Positions 1 through 6,710 of a stretch of DNA of 9,229 bases are shown in pieces. The notes below the pieces were generated by a model that saw only the letters and a list, made by a program, of their open reading frames with translations, was not told where the DNA came from and did not search any database. The translations under genes and the position numbers were made by a program. The stretch's first letter is position 1, and each line of letters starts with the position of its first letter. Source of the DNA: Candidatus Pelagibacter sp. TMED153 (GTDB lineage Bacteria > Pseudomonadota > Alphaproteobacteria > Pelagibacterales > Pelagibacteraceae); the NCBI GenBank assembly GCA_002169935.2, contig NHHC02000031.1, positions 1-9,229 of the forward strand, written 5' to 3'.

Positions 1-880
1 AACAATTCAAGAAGGATGTGATAAATTTTGTAAATTTTGCGTTGTTCCTTATACTAGAGGACCAGAATACTCTAGATCTTCTTTAGAGATTATATCTGAG
101 GCGAGGCAGCTTATAAAAAATGGATCAAAAGAAATTATATTATTAGGACAAAATGTAAATGCATATAATTTTAAAAATCAAAGATTTTCAGATTTACTAT
201 ATTCACTTAGTAAAATTGAGAATTTAGAAAGAATAAGATACACGACTTCTCATCCAAAAGATTTAACAGATGATCTAATAGAAATACATGGTGAATGTAA
301 AAAACTGATGCCACTTTTGCACCTGCCTGTTCAAAGCGGATCTAACACGATTCTAAAGAATATGAATAGAGATCATACAATAGAGGAATATCTAGAAATA
401 ATTGAAAAACTTAGAAAAAAGAATTCATCTATGAAGTTTTCTAGTGATTTTATAATTGCTTACCCTGGCGAAACTAAAGAAGATTTTGAAAAAACAGTTT
501 TATTAATGAAAAAAGTAGAATTTATTAATTCATATTCGTTTATTTTTAATGCAAGACCTGGAACACCAGCAGCAAATTTAAAAAAAATAAGTGAAAAAAT
601 TGCTAAACAAAGATTAGCTATTTTTCAAAGAGTTGCTGACCAAGTTAAGACGAAATACAGAAAAGAACTTGTTAATTCAACAGTTAGTGTATTATTTGAA
701 AACAACGCTAGAGATCCTAATAAATATTTTGGAAGAGATGAATATTTTAATTCTGTCATTGTTAATAGTAATGAAAATTTAGCTGGTCAAATTAGAAATG
801 TAAAAATCGACAAGTGTAACCACAATACTTTATTTGGAGAGGTTATTTTAGAGGGTAAACCAAAGGAATATGCAGCATAA
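1..880 (+). CDS. miaB: MiaB, tRNA-2-methylthio-N6-dimethylallyladenosine synthase (5' end outside window)
   Basis: Radical-SAM methylthiotransferase that adds a methylthio group to C2 of N6-isopentenyl-adenosine at position 37 of tRNAs reading UNN codons. The reading frame is open from base 2 to the TAA at 878-880 (292 codons), so the N-terminal domain that carries the second, auxiliary cluster lies upstream of the window. Visible near the left edge is the radical-SAM CxxxCxxC motif (cysteine codons at 17, 29 and 38, context GCDKFCKFCVVPYTRG). Typical MiaB motifs follow: LLHLPVQSGS (about 313-342), DFIIAYPGET (about 446-475) and ARPGTPAA (about 551-574). The last 70 or so residues fit the RNA-binding TRAM domain. 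An ATG at 308 is internal and is not the start, because the catalytic motif lies in frame before it. First gene of the cluster in the window; phoH starts 5 nt after its stop. Related MtaB/RimO proteins share the fold, but the motifs fit MiaB best. Confidence 0.95.
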   Translation, partial: TIQEGCDKFCKFCVVPYTRGPEYSRSSLEIISEARQLIKNGSKEIILLGQNVNAYNFKNQRFSDLLYSLSKIENLERIRYTTSHPKDLTDDLIEIHGECKKLMPLLHLPVQSGSNTILKNMNRDHTIEEYLEIIEKLRKKNSSMKFSSDFIIAYPGETKEDFEKTVLLMKKVEFINSYSFIFNARPGTPAANLKKISEKIAKQRLAIFQRVADQVKTKYRKELVNSTVSVLFENNARDPNKYFGRDEYFNSVIVNSNENLAGQIRNVKIDKCNHNTLFGEVILEGKPKEYAA

Positions 881-885
881 AACTT

Positions 886-1890
886 ATGTCAGAGATAAGT
901 AAACTAAATCAAAATTTAATTATTAGAAAAATAGATCCTGAAACAATTAATATTCAGATAACAGACAATGAAATGCTGATGTCAATTGTTGGTCAGTTTG
1001 ATCAAAATTTAAAAGAATTAGAAAAGTTAACCAACACTATCATCTTTTTTAGAGGAAACTCTATTACTTGCAAAGGAAAAGAAGCGAATTTAAAAGATTT
1101 TTCAGAGGCAATTAAGTTTTTAATAGGAAAATATCTTTTAACTAATCTTATTGAAAAAGGGGATATAATGCTATCAGTTAAAAAAAATATGAATACTGAA
1201 GAATCAAACGTAAAGTCTTTTAAACAATTAATTAAAACACCGCGAAAATCGGTTATAGCCCGATCAGAAAAACAATCTGATTATATTAAAGCACTTAAAG
1301 AAAATAGTATAGTAATGTCTCTTGGACCCGCTGGAACAGGCAAAAGTTTTTTAGCAGTTTCTGTTGCAGTTACTTTATTAATGGAAAAAAAAATAGAAAG
1401 AGTAATTTTATCAAGACCAGCTGTTGAAGCAGGAGAAAAATTAGGTTTTCTACCTGGAGACATGAAAGAGAAGGTCGATCCCTACCTTAGACCACTTTAT
1501 GATGCGTTATACGAGTTATTTGGTGCAAATAATATAGACAAAAAGATTGAAGCTGGAGAAATTGAAATCGCACCTCTTGCGTTCATGAGAGGAAGAACTT
1601 TAAAGAATTGTTTTGCTATATTAGATGAGGCACAAAATGCTACGGAAACTCAGATTAAAATGTTTTTAACTAGAATTGGCGAAAATTCTAAATTAGTTGT
1701 TAACGGAGATCCTTCTCAAATAGATTTATTAAATAAATCACAATCTGGTCTCATAAAATCAAAAAATATTCTAAAAGACTTGAAAGAGATTAAAATCATA
1801 GAATTTGATCATACTGATGTTGTAAGACATCCACTGGTTTCAAAGATTATTCGGGCTTATCAAAAAAAAAGCACTGATGATAAAAGTTAA
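886..1890 (+). CDS. phoH: PhoH-like P-loop ATPase
   Basis: PhoH family protein of 334 residues, the usual length for the chromosomal form next to ybeY. The N-terminal 100 or so residues look like the small KH-like nucleic-acid-binding domain found in this subfamily. The ATPase/helicase-like domain follows, with Walker A GPAGTGKS at residues 147-154, Walker B ending in LDEAQNA at 246-252, and the sensor-like NGDPSQ at 273-278. The family binds and hydrolyses ATP and is linked to RNA metabolism, but its cellular role is not settled; the old phosphate-starvation name describes the E. coli paralogue. The start at 886 is chosen because it gives the full domain and follows the miaB stop by 5 nt. 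No Shine-Dalgarno sequence sits at a useful distance, so coupling to miaB translation is likely. The 3' end overlaps ybeY by 14 nt and carries a run of nine A (1862-1870). Confidence 0.95.
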   Translation: MSEISKLNQNLIIRKIDPETINIQITDNEMLMSIVGQFDQNLKELEKLTNTIIFFRGNSITCKGKEANLKDFSEAIKFLIGKYLLTNLIEKGDIMLSVKKNMNTEESNVKSFKQLIKTPRKSVIARSEKQSDYIKALKENSIVMSLGPAGTGKSFLAVSVAVTLLMEKKIERVILSRPAVEAGEKLGFLPGDMKEKVDPYLRPLYDALYELFGANNIDKKIEAGEIEIAPLAFMRGRTLKNCFAILDEAQNATETQIKMFLTRIGENSKLVVNGDPSQIDLLNKSQSGLIKSKNILKDLKEIKIIEFDHTDVVRHPLVSKIIRAYQKKSTDDKS

Positions 1891-2341
1891 TGTAATTTTA
1901 AATAATATTATTTGGAAGAAATATTTAAAAAGTCCAAATAGTTTTATTGATAAAAAAATAGAATTACTTAATAGAAAAAACAAACTATATAAAAAAAATA
2001 CTTTGATATGTTCTTTGCTTTTATCAGGAACAGCAGAAATAAAGAAATTAAATAGAAAATTTAGAAAGAAAAATAAATCTACTGATGTACTATCTTTTCC
2101 GTTTTATGAAAAAAAACAACTAAATAATAAAATTAGAAAAGAGAGAGAAATTTACCTTGGTGATATAATTGTTAATTTGAATAAGATAAAAAACAAGAAT
2201 GATAAAACTAAATTCAAGAAAGAATTAAATAAACTTTGGATACATGGATTGGTTCACTTATTTGGCTATAAACACAAAAAAAATCAAGATTTTTATACTA
2301 TGAGTAAAATAGAAAAAAAATACCTCCAATATATAAATTAG
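1877..2341 (+). CDS. ybeY: YbeY, endoribonuclease / rRNA maturation factor
   Basis: Small zinc metalloprotein (154 aa) of the UPF0054 family, required in many bacteria for 16S rRNA 3'-end maturation and 70S ribosome quality control. The metal-binding signature HGLVHLFGYKH lies at residues 123-133 and keeps all three histidines (H123, H127, H133). Other family landmarks are the conserved arginine R63 in LNRKFRKK, TDVLSFPF from T69, and YLGDIIVN near residue 94. The residue before the third histidine is Lys instead of the common Asp. The protein is very lysine- and asparagine-rich, as expected from the AT-rich codons. The start overlaps phoH by 14 nt in the +1 frame with no visible ribosome-binding site, so translational coupling is likely. 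The phoH-ybeY pair is a widely conserved neighbourhood. Confidence 0.93.
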   Translation: MIKVNVILNNIIWKKYLKSPNSFIDKKIELLNRKNKLYKKNTLICSLLLSGTAEIKKLNRKFRKKNKSTDVLSFPFYEKKQLNNKIRKEREIYLGDIIVNLNKIKNKNDKTKFKKELNKLWIHGLVHLFGYKHKKNQDFYTMSKIEKKYLQYIN

Positions 2342-3910
2342 ATGTTAGAAAAGATTTTGAATAGTCGAAGTATCGTATTGTATTTGTTACCTTTCTCTAT
2401 TGGATTATTAACCGTACTATCTTTTCAACCATTTAATTTTTCATTTATAAATTTCTTTTTGTTACCAATTTTTTTTTTTCTTATAGTTCATGTAAGAAAA
2501 AAATCTAAAAGCATTTATAGAAAAAAACCTTATTATAAAAATTTGTTTTTAATTGGTTTTATTTTTGGTTTTGGTTTTTATCTTAGTGGAATTTTCTGGG
2601 TAGTTTATTCCTTAACTTTTGACGATAACTTTAAATTTTTAATTCCATTTGCAATAACTCTGGTGCCTCTTTTTTTAGGTCTTTTTACTGGTTTCACTAC
2701 TTTAATAATAGGTCAGTTTTTAAGTTACAATTTTTCCTCAATTTTATTATTTTCGGGATCTTTCGCTTTATCGGATTATATTAGAAGTAAAATTTTAACT
2801 GGTTTTCCTTGGAATTTATGGGGTTATAGCTGGTCTTGGTTTGTTGAAGTTCTACAAATTCTTAATTTATTAGGATTATTTGCTTTTAATCTTATAGCTA
2901 TAACAATTTTTACTATACCAGCAGTCTTATTTTTTAAAACTAACATAAGTAAGAAAATCTTAATAATTAGCTCTTCATTTTTATTTATTTTCTTGATTTA
3001 TCTTTATGGAACAATTTCTATTAATAAAAACAAAGCTTTACTAAATTTTTTGGATAAAAATAAGATTTATACTAAAGTTATATCTCCAAATTTTGATCTA
3101 AAATATAATTTAACGATTAATGAAACTGAGGAAAAATTAAAAAAATTAATTAGATTTAGTGATCCAGATAAAAAAAAATCAACTTTATTTATATGGCCTG
3201 AAGGTGTTTTTGCTGGATTTAATTATAATGAAATTTACCAATTTAATGATCTAATAAAAAATAATTTTAGTGCTAATCATCTAATTTTATTTGGAATAAA
3301 CACTCTAGATAAAAAATCTGAAAAATATTTTAATAGTTTGCTTGTTGTAAACAATAAATTTGAAATTTTGCACCAATATAATAAAAGAAAATTAGTACCT
3401 TTTGGAGAATTTTTACCTTTTGAGAAAATTTTAAATAAGTTAGAGGTAAAAAAAATCACTCAAGGTTATGGATCCTTTTCGAAGGGAGATGCCCAAGGAA
3501 ATATTCTTCTTAATAGTTTAAATATTTTACCTTTAATTTGTTATGAAATTATTTTTCCAGAACTTACACAAAATGCAAGCAAGGAAACTAACCTAATAGT
3601 AAATATTTCAGAAGATGGATGGTTTGGAAATTCGATTGGCCCCCATCAACATTTTACTAAAGCAATTTTTAGATCTATCGAAAATGATTCATTCCTAGTC
3701 AGGTCTGCAAATAAAGGCATTAGTGCTATAATAAGTAATAAAGGTCAAATTATTAAGAAATTAAATACTTACGAGGCAGGTAATATAGAAATGGACATTC
3801 CTTTAATAAAATCGAAATATAAAAATAAAAATGATTTGATATTTTTTGTTCTTTTATTTACATATCTATTTATCTTTTTAATTTTTAAAATAAAAAATAA
3901 TGCAAAATAA
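2342..3910 (+). CDS. lnt: Lnt, apolipoprotein N-acyltransferase
   Basis: Integral inner-membrane enzyme (522 aa) that transfers an acyl chain from phospholipid to the N-terminal cysteine of apolipoproteins, the last step of lipoprotein maturation in diderm bacteria. The first 220 or so residues hold several hydrophobic segments (about 12-50, 70-95, 100-128, 130-146, 170-198 and 203-222). A periplasmic nitrilase-type domain follows, and a C-terminal membrane helix lies near 497-516. Nitrilase catalytic residues by motif are E287 in WPEGVFAG, K348 in [11 protein letters not shown], and C400 in [10 protein letters not shown]356 in the LVPFGE motif and the [12 protein letters not shown] motif are also present. 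Length and motifs suggest an intact enzyme. The ATG follows the ybeY stop with no gap (TAG then ATG), with no Shine-Dalgarno sequence. A run of eleven T (2469-2479) codes for part of the first hydrophobic region. The 3' end overlaps metK by 11 nt. Confidence 0.95.
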   Translation: MLEKILNSRSIVLYLLPFSIGLLTVLSFQPFNFSFINFFLLPIFFFLIVHVRKKSKSIYRKKPYYKNLFLIGFIFGFGFYLSGIFWVVYSLTFDDNFKFLIPFAITLVPLFLGLFTGFTTLIIGQFLSYNFSSILLFSGSFALSDYIRSKILTGFPWNLWGYSWSWFVEVLQILNLLGLFAFNLIAITIFTIPAVLFFKTNISKKILIISSSFLFIFLIYLYGTISINKNKALLNFLDKNKIYTKVISPNFDLKYNLTINETEEKLKKLIRFSDPDKKKSTLFIWPEGVFAGFNYNEIYQFNDLIKNNFSANHLILFGINTLDKKSEKYFNSLLVVNNKFEILHQYNKRKLVPFGEFLPFEKILNKLEVKKITQGYGSFSKGDAQGNILLNSLNILPLICYEIIFPELTQNASKETNLIVNISEDGWFGNSIGPHQHFTKAIFRSIENDSFLVRSANKGISAIISNKGQIIKKLNTYEAGNIEMDIPLIKSKYKNKNDLIFFVLLFTYLFIFLIFKIKNNAK

Positions 3911-5063
3911 TAAATATCTATTTACTAGTGAGTCCGTTTCGGAAGGTCATCCAGATAAAGTCTGCGACAGAATTTCGGATATGGTTGTTGACTCATATTT
4001 ATCTCGAGATCCTGTCTCTCGTGTAGCTTGTGAAACACTTACAACAACTAATAAAGTAGTTTTGGCTGGTGAGACAAGAGGCCCAAAAATAGAAAAGGAA
4101 GAAATTATAAATAAAGTCCGAGAGTGCATAAAAGAAATTGGTTATGACCAAGAAGGATTTAGCTGGAAAACAGCAAATATAGAAACTTTTTTGCATGAAC
4201 AGTCTACCGATATAGCAATGGGAGTTGATTCAAAAGATAATAAAGATGAAGGTGCAGGTGATCAAGGAATTATGTTTGGTTATGCTTGTACAGAGACCGA
4301 AGAGTTAATGCCAGCTCCGATTCATTTTTCACATAAAATTTTAAGATTAATGGCAGAGGATAGAAAAAAAGGAGTCTTAAAAGGAATAGAACCAGACTCC
4401 AAAAGTCAAGTAACGATGCTATATGATAACAACAAACCTATAAAAGTTACTTCAGTAGTAATCTCGACTCAACATTCAAAAGATTTAAATCAAGAGAAAG
4501 TCAAAGATTTAGTTCTTCCATATATTAAAAAATCTATTCCAGATGAGTATGTTAAAGATTTGGACTCTAAAGAAGTATATATCAACCCAACAGGTCAATT
4601 TATAATTGGTGGACCAGATGGAGACACTGGTTTAACTGGTAGAAAAATTATTGTCGACACTTATGGAGGTGCAGCTCCACATGGAGGAGGAGCTTTTTCT
4701 GGAAAAGACCCTACGAAAGTAGATAGATCTGCTGCTTATGCAGCAAGATACTTAGCAAAAAATATTGTATCTGCAGGAGTTTCTACAAAATGTCTAATTC
4801 AACTAGCTTATGCTATTGGAGTTTCAAAACCATTATCTATTTTTATAAAACTTGCAGAGTCCGATCAAAGCAAAGTCGATACTGTCAAAAAGATTATTGA
4901 TCAGAACTTTGACTTATCACCGAGAGGAATTAGAGAAATGTTAAAATTAAGTAATCCTATCTACGAAATTACTTCTGCTTACGGACATTTTGGAAGAAAA
5001 CCTTCAAATAAAGGTGAATTTACTTGGGAAAAAACAGATAAATCAGATTTATTTAAATTGTAA
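3900..5063 (+). CDS. metK: MetK, S-adenosylmethionine synthetase
   Basis: Cytosolic enzyme (387 aa, normal family length) making S-adenosylmethionine from methionine and ATP with release of phosphate and diphosphate. Family signatures are all present: GHPDKVCD at residues 16-23 (H17 and D19 at the ATP/metal site), the hexapeptide region GAGDQG at 118-123, [13 protein letters not shown] around 238-250, and the glycine-rich phosphate-binding GGGAFSGKD at 262-270. The start at 3900 lies inside the last codons of lnt (11-nt overlap, ATGCAAAATAA), with no recognisable ribosome-binding site, so expression probably depends on read-through from the upstream cluster. Since it has no 5' untranslated region of its own, no SAM riboswitch can sit directly before it. 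It is the last gene before the 92-nt gap with the terminator hairpin, and it supplies the cofactor used by MiaB. Confidence 0.98.
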   Translation: MQNNKYLFTSESVSEGHPDKVCDRISDMVVDSYLSRDPVSRVACETLTTTNKVVLAGETRGPKIEKEEIINKVRECIKEIGYDQEGFSWKTANIETFLHEQSTDIAMGVDSKDNKDEGAGDQGIMFGYACTETEELMPAPIHFSHKILRLMAEDRKKGVLKGIEPDSKSQVTMLYDNNKPIKVTSVVISTQHSKDLNQEKVKDLVLPYIKKSIPDEYVKDLDSKEVYINPTGQFIIGGPDGDTGLTGRKIIVDTYGGAAPHGGGAFSGKDPTKVDRSAAYAARYLAKNIVSAGVSTKCLIQLAYAIGVSKPLSIFIKLAESDQSKVDTVKKIIDQNFDLSPRGIREMLKLSNPIYEITSAYGHFGRKPSNKGEFTWEKTDKSDLFKL

Positions 5064-5092
5064 TCTTGAAAAAACCATAATTTTCATTAAAA

Positions 5093-5114
5093 TACTATTA
5101 AAACTGGTAATAAT
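5093..5114 (+). promoter_or_regulatory. Possible nusA promoter -10 region(s) in the metK-nusA gap
   Basis: The 92-nt gap is AT-rich and contains weak promoter-like elements only. One reading is TTGAAA at 5066-5071 as a -35 with TACTAT at 5093-5098 as a -10; the 21-nt spacing is too long for a good sigma-70 promoter. A second is AATAAT at 5109-5114 (five of six matches to TATAAT) with a poor -35, ATTAAA at 5086-5091, at 17 nt. The first would give a leader containing the whole hairpin; the second would start transcription inside its left arm. Neither is convincing in such an AT-rich background. Confidence 0.25.
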
Positions 5115-5116
5115 TG

Positions 5117-5142
5117 AAATGGGCTTTGGCCCATTTTTTTTT
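5117..5142 (+). terminator. Intrinsic terminator / attenuator-like hairpin directly before nusA
   Basis: A perfect 8-bp stem, AAATGGGC (5117-5124) with GCCCATTT (5129-5136), closed by a TTTG tetraloop (5125-5128), continues into an unbroken T run that ends at 5142. This is a textbook Rho-independent terminator and the most GC-rich short structure in the gap. It could end the miaB-metK transcript. However, it stops one base before the nusA Shine-Dalgarno sequence, so it also lies in the leader of any nusA transcript begun upstream. I recall hairpins of this kind from the Rfam 'rimP leader' family of rimP-nusA operons; that similarity is from memory and not tested here. Confidence 0.85.
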
Positions 5143-5143
5143 A

Positions 5144-5147
5144 GGAG
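5144..5147 (+). promoter_or_regulatory. Shine-Dalgarno sequence of nusA
   Basis: GGAG, preceded by A5143 (AGGAG at 5143-5147), lies 8 nt before the ATG at 5156. It is the strongest ribosome-binding site in the window and decides the nusA start. It begins immediately after the terminator T run, so hairpin, U-tract and ribosome-binding site form one compact block. Confidence 0.85.
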
Positions 5148-5155
5148 CAATAAAA

Positions 5156-6706
5156 ATGTTAAATAGAGGATTAGATAAACTAGAACTTTTAAGAATTGTA
5201 GATGCTGTAGCTAATGAAAAGTCTATAGACAAAGAATTAGTTATAGGTTCTATGGAGAGTGCAATTCAGAAAGCTGCTTTAACTAAATTTGGTAACGATA
5301 ATAATATTGAAGTAATAATTGATAGAGAAAGCGGTGAAATTAAAATTCAAAAAGTTTTAGATGTAGTAGAAAATGTTGATGACCCAGCTAGAGAAATCAC
5401 ATTAAGTGATGCAAAAAAAATAGATACTAAAAATAATGATTTGAAGGTCGGAGATAAAATTTTCGAAGAATTACCCCAAATTGATTTTGGAAGAATTGCA
5501 GCTCAAAGCGCAAAACAAGTAATTAGTGCTAGAGTACGAGAAGCAGAGAAAAATAGACAATACGATGATTTTATAGACAAACAAGGGCAAATTCTTAGTG
5601 GTGTTATTAAAAGGTTAGAATACGGTAATGTTATAGTTGACTTAGGAAAAGCTGAAGGTGTTATAAAAAAAGATGAACTTATTCCTAGAGAGATTTTAAA
5701 AACTGGCGATAGAGTCAAAGCATATTGCTATGAAGTTAAAAAAGAATTAAAAGGCCATCAGATTTTTTTATCAAGAGCGCACCCTCAATTTCTTGCACGA
5801 TTATTTTTTCAAGAAGTTCCAGAAATTTATGAAGGAACTATAGAAATTAAATCAGTAGCAAGAGATCCTGGTAGCAGAGCTAAAATTTGTGTTCATTCAC
5901 AAGACGCGTCTATTGATCCAGTTGGAGCATGTGTTGGTATGAGAGGTAGTAGAGTTCAAACAATAGTTAATGAATTACATGGAGAAAAAATAGATATTAT
6001 TAAATGGACTGAAGACTTACCTACTCTAATTTCCGAGTCTCTTTCGCCAGCAGACATTCAAAAAGTTTTGATAGATCAAGATAATAAGAGAATTGATATT
6101 ATATTAACAGAAGAAAACTTAAGTAAAGCGATTGGCCGTAGAGGACAAAATGTGAGGTTAGCTTCAAAATTAACTAACTATGAGATTGATATATTAACTG
6201 ATAAAGAGGATTCTGAAAGAAGACAAACTGAGTTTAAAGATAGAACAGAAACATTAATTAAAAACTTAGAAGTAGATGAAACATTGGGACAACTTTTGGT
6301 TTCTGAAGGTTTTCCAAGTATTGAAGATATTGCCCAGTCCACACCAGAAGATATTTCAAAGATTGATGCAATAGATGAAGAAACTGCTAATGAGTTGATT
6401 AACAGATCAAAAGAAACTTTAACTAAAGAAAAAGAGGCTATTGGGCAAAAATTAAAAGAACTTGGGGTAGAAGATTCATTAATTAATCTTAAAGGAATGA
6501 CGCAAGGTATGCTTGTAATTTTGGGACAAAAAAATATTAAAAAATTAATTGATTTTGCGGATTTATCTTCTGATGAATTAATCGGTGGATATGATGAGAT
6601 AAAAGGAAAAAAAATTAGAATCGAGGGATATTTAGAGGAATTTTCTTTATCCAGAAAAGAAGCTGATGAACTTATTATGTCAGCTAGAGAGATTGCTTAC
6701 AAATAA
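5156..6706 (+). CDS. nusA: NusA, transcription termination/antitermination factor
   Basis: RNA-polymerase-binding elongation factor (516 aa) that promotes hairpin-dependent pausing and intrinsic termination and takes part in rRNA antitermination. Domains in order: N-terminal RNAP-binding domain (about 1-125), S1 domain (about 144-207), KH1 (about 238-303, GMRG at 261-264), KH2 (about 307-355, GRRG at 327-330), and a C-terminal extension with two helix-hairpin-helix acidic repeats (about 373-430 and 440-516). The C-terminal repeats match the longer proteobacterial form. The start at 5156 is chosen for the AGGAG site 8 nt upstream and for the typical beginning MLNRGLDKLELLRIVDAVA. A longer reading from TTG at 5114 would translate the terminator hairpin and is rejected. 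The usual upstream partner rimP is absent. infB follows after 4 nt. Confidence 0.97.
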   Translation: MLNRGLDKLELLRIVDAVANEKSIDKELVIGSMESAIQKAALTKFGNDNNIEVIIDRESGEIKIQKVLDVVENVDDPAREITLSDAKKIDTKNNDLKVGDKIFEELPQIDFGRIAAQSAKQVISARVREAEKNRQYDDFIDKQGQILSGVIKRLEYGNVIVDLGKAEGVIKKDELIPREILKTGDRVKAYCYEVKKELKGHQIFLSRAHPQFLARLFFQEVPEIYEGTIEIKSVARDPGSRAKICVHSQDASIDPVGACVGMRGSRVQTIVNELHGEKIDIIKWTEDLPTLISESLSPADIQKVLIDQDNKRIDIILTEENLSKAIGRRGQNVRLASKLTNYEIDILTDKEDSERRQTEFKDRTETLIKNLEVDETLGQLLVSEGFPSIEDIAQSTPEDISKIDAIDEETANELINRSKETLTKEKEAIGQKLKELGVEDSLINLKGMTQGMLVILGQKNIKKLIDFADLSSDELIGGYDEIKGKKIRIEGYLEEFSLSRKEADELIMSAREIAYK

Positions 6707-6710
6707 TGTT

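Noticed and set aside
308..310. ATG as the start of a short gene
   Set aside because: The frame is open upstream to the window edge and contains the radical-SAM cysteine motif, so this is an internal methionine of miaB.
3850..3899. SAM riboswitch before metK
   Set aside because: The region is coding sequence of lnt, AT-rich, with no stable stems; metK has no leader of its own.
5064..5116. Small gene or tRNA in the metK-nusA gap
   Set aside because: Too short and without a cloverleaf or a coding frame with a ribosome-binding site; only weak promoter-like words and the hairpin are visible.
5114..5155. Upstream TTG start giving NusA 14 extra residues
   Set aside because: Those codons are the terminator hairpin and T run; the ATG at 5156 has a good AGGAG site and gives the normal NusA N-terminus.
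6666..6710. Earlier in-frame ATG for infB inside nusA
   Set aside because: It would overlap nusA by 41 nt and add residues unlike an IF2 start; the ATG at 6711 directly follows the nusA stop.
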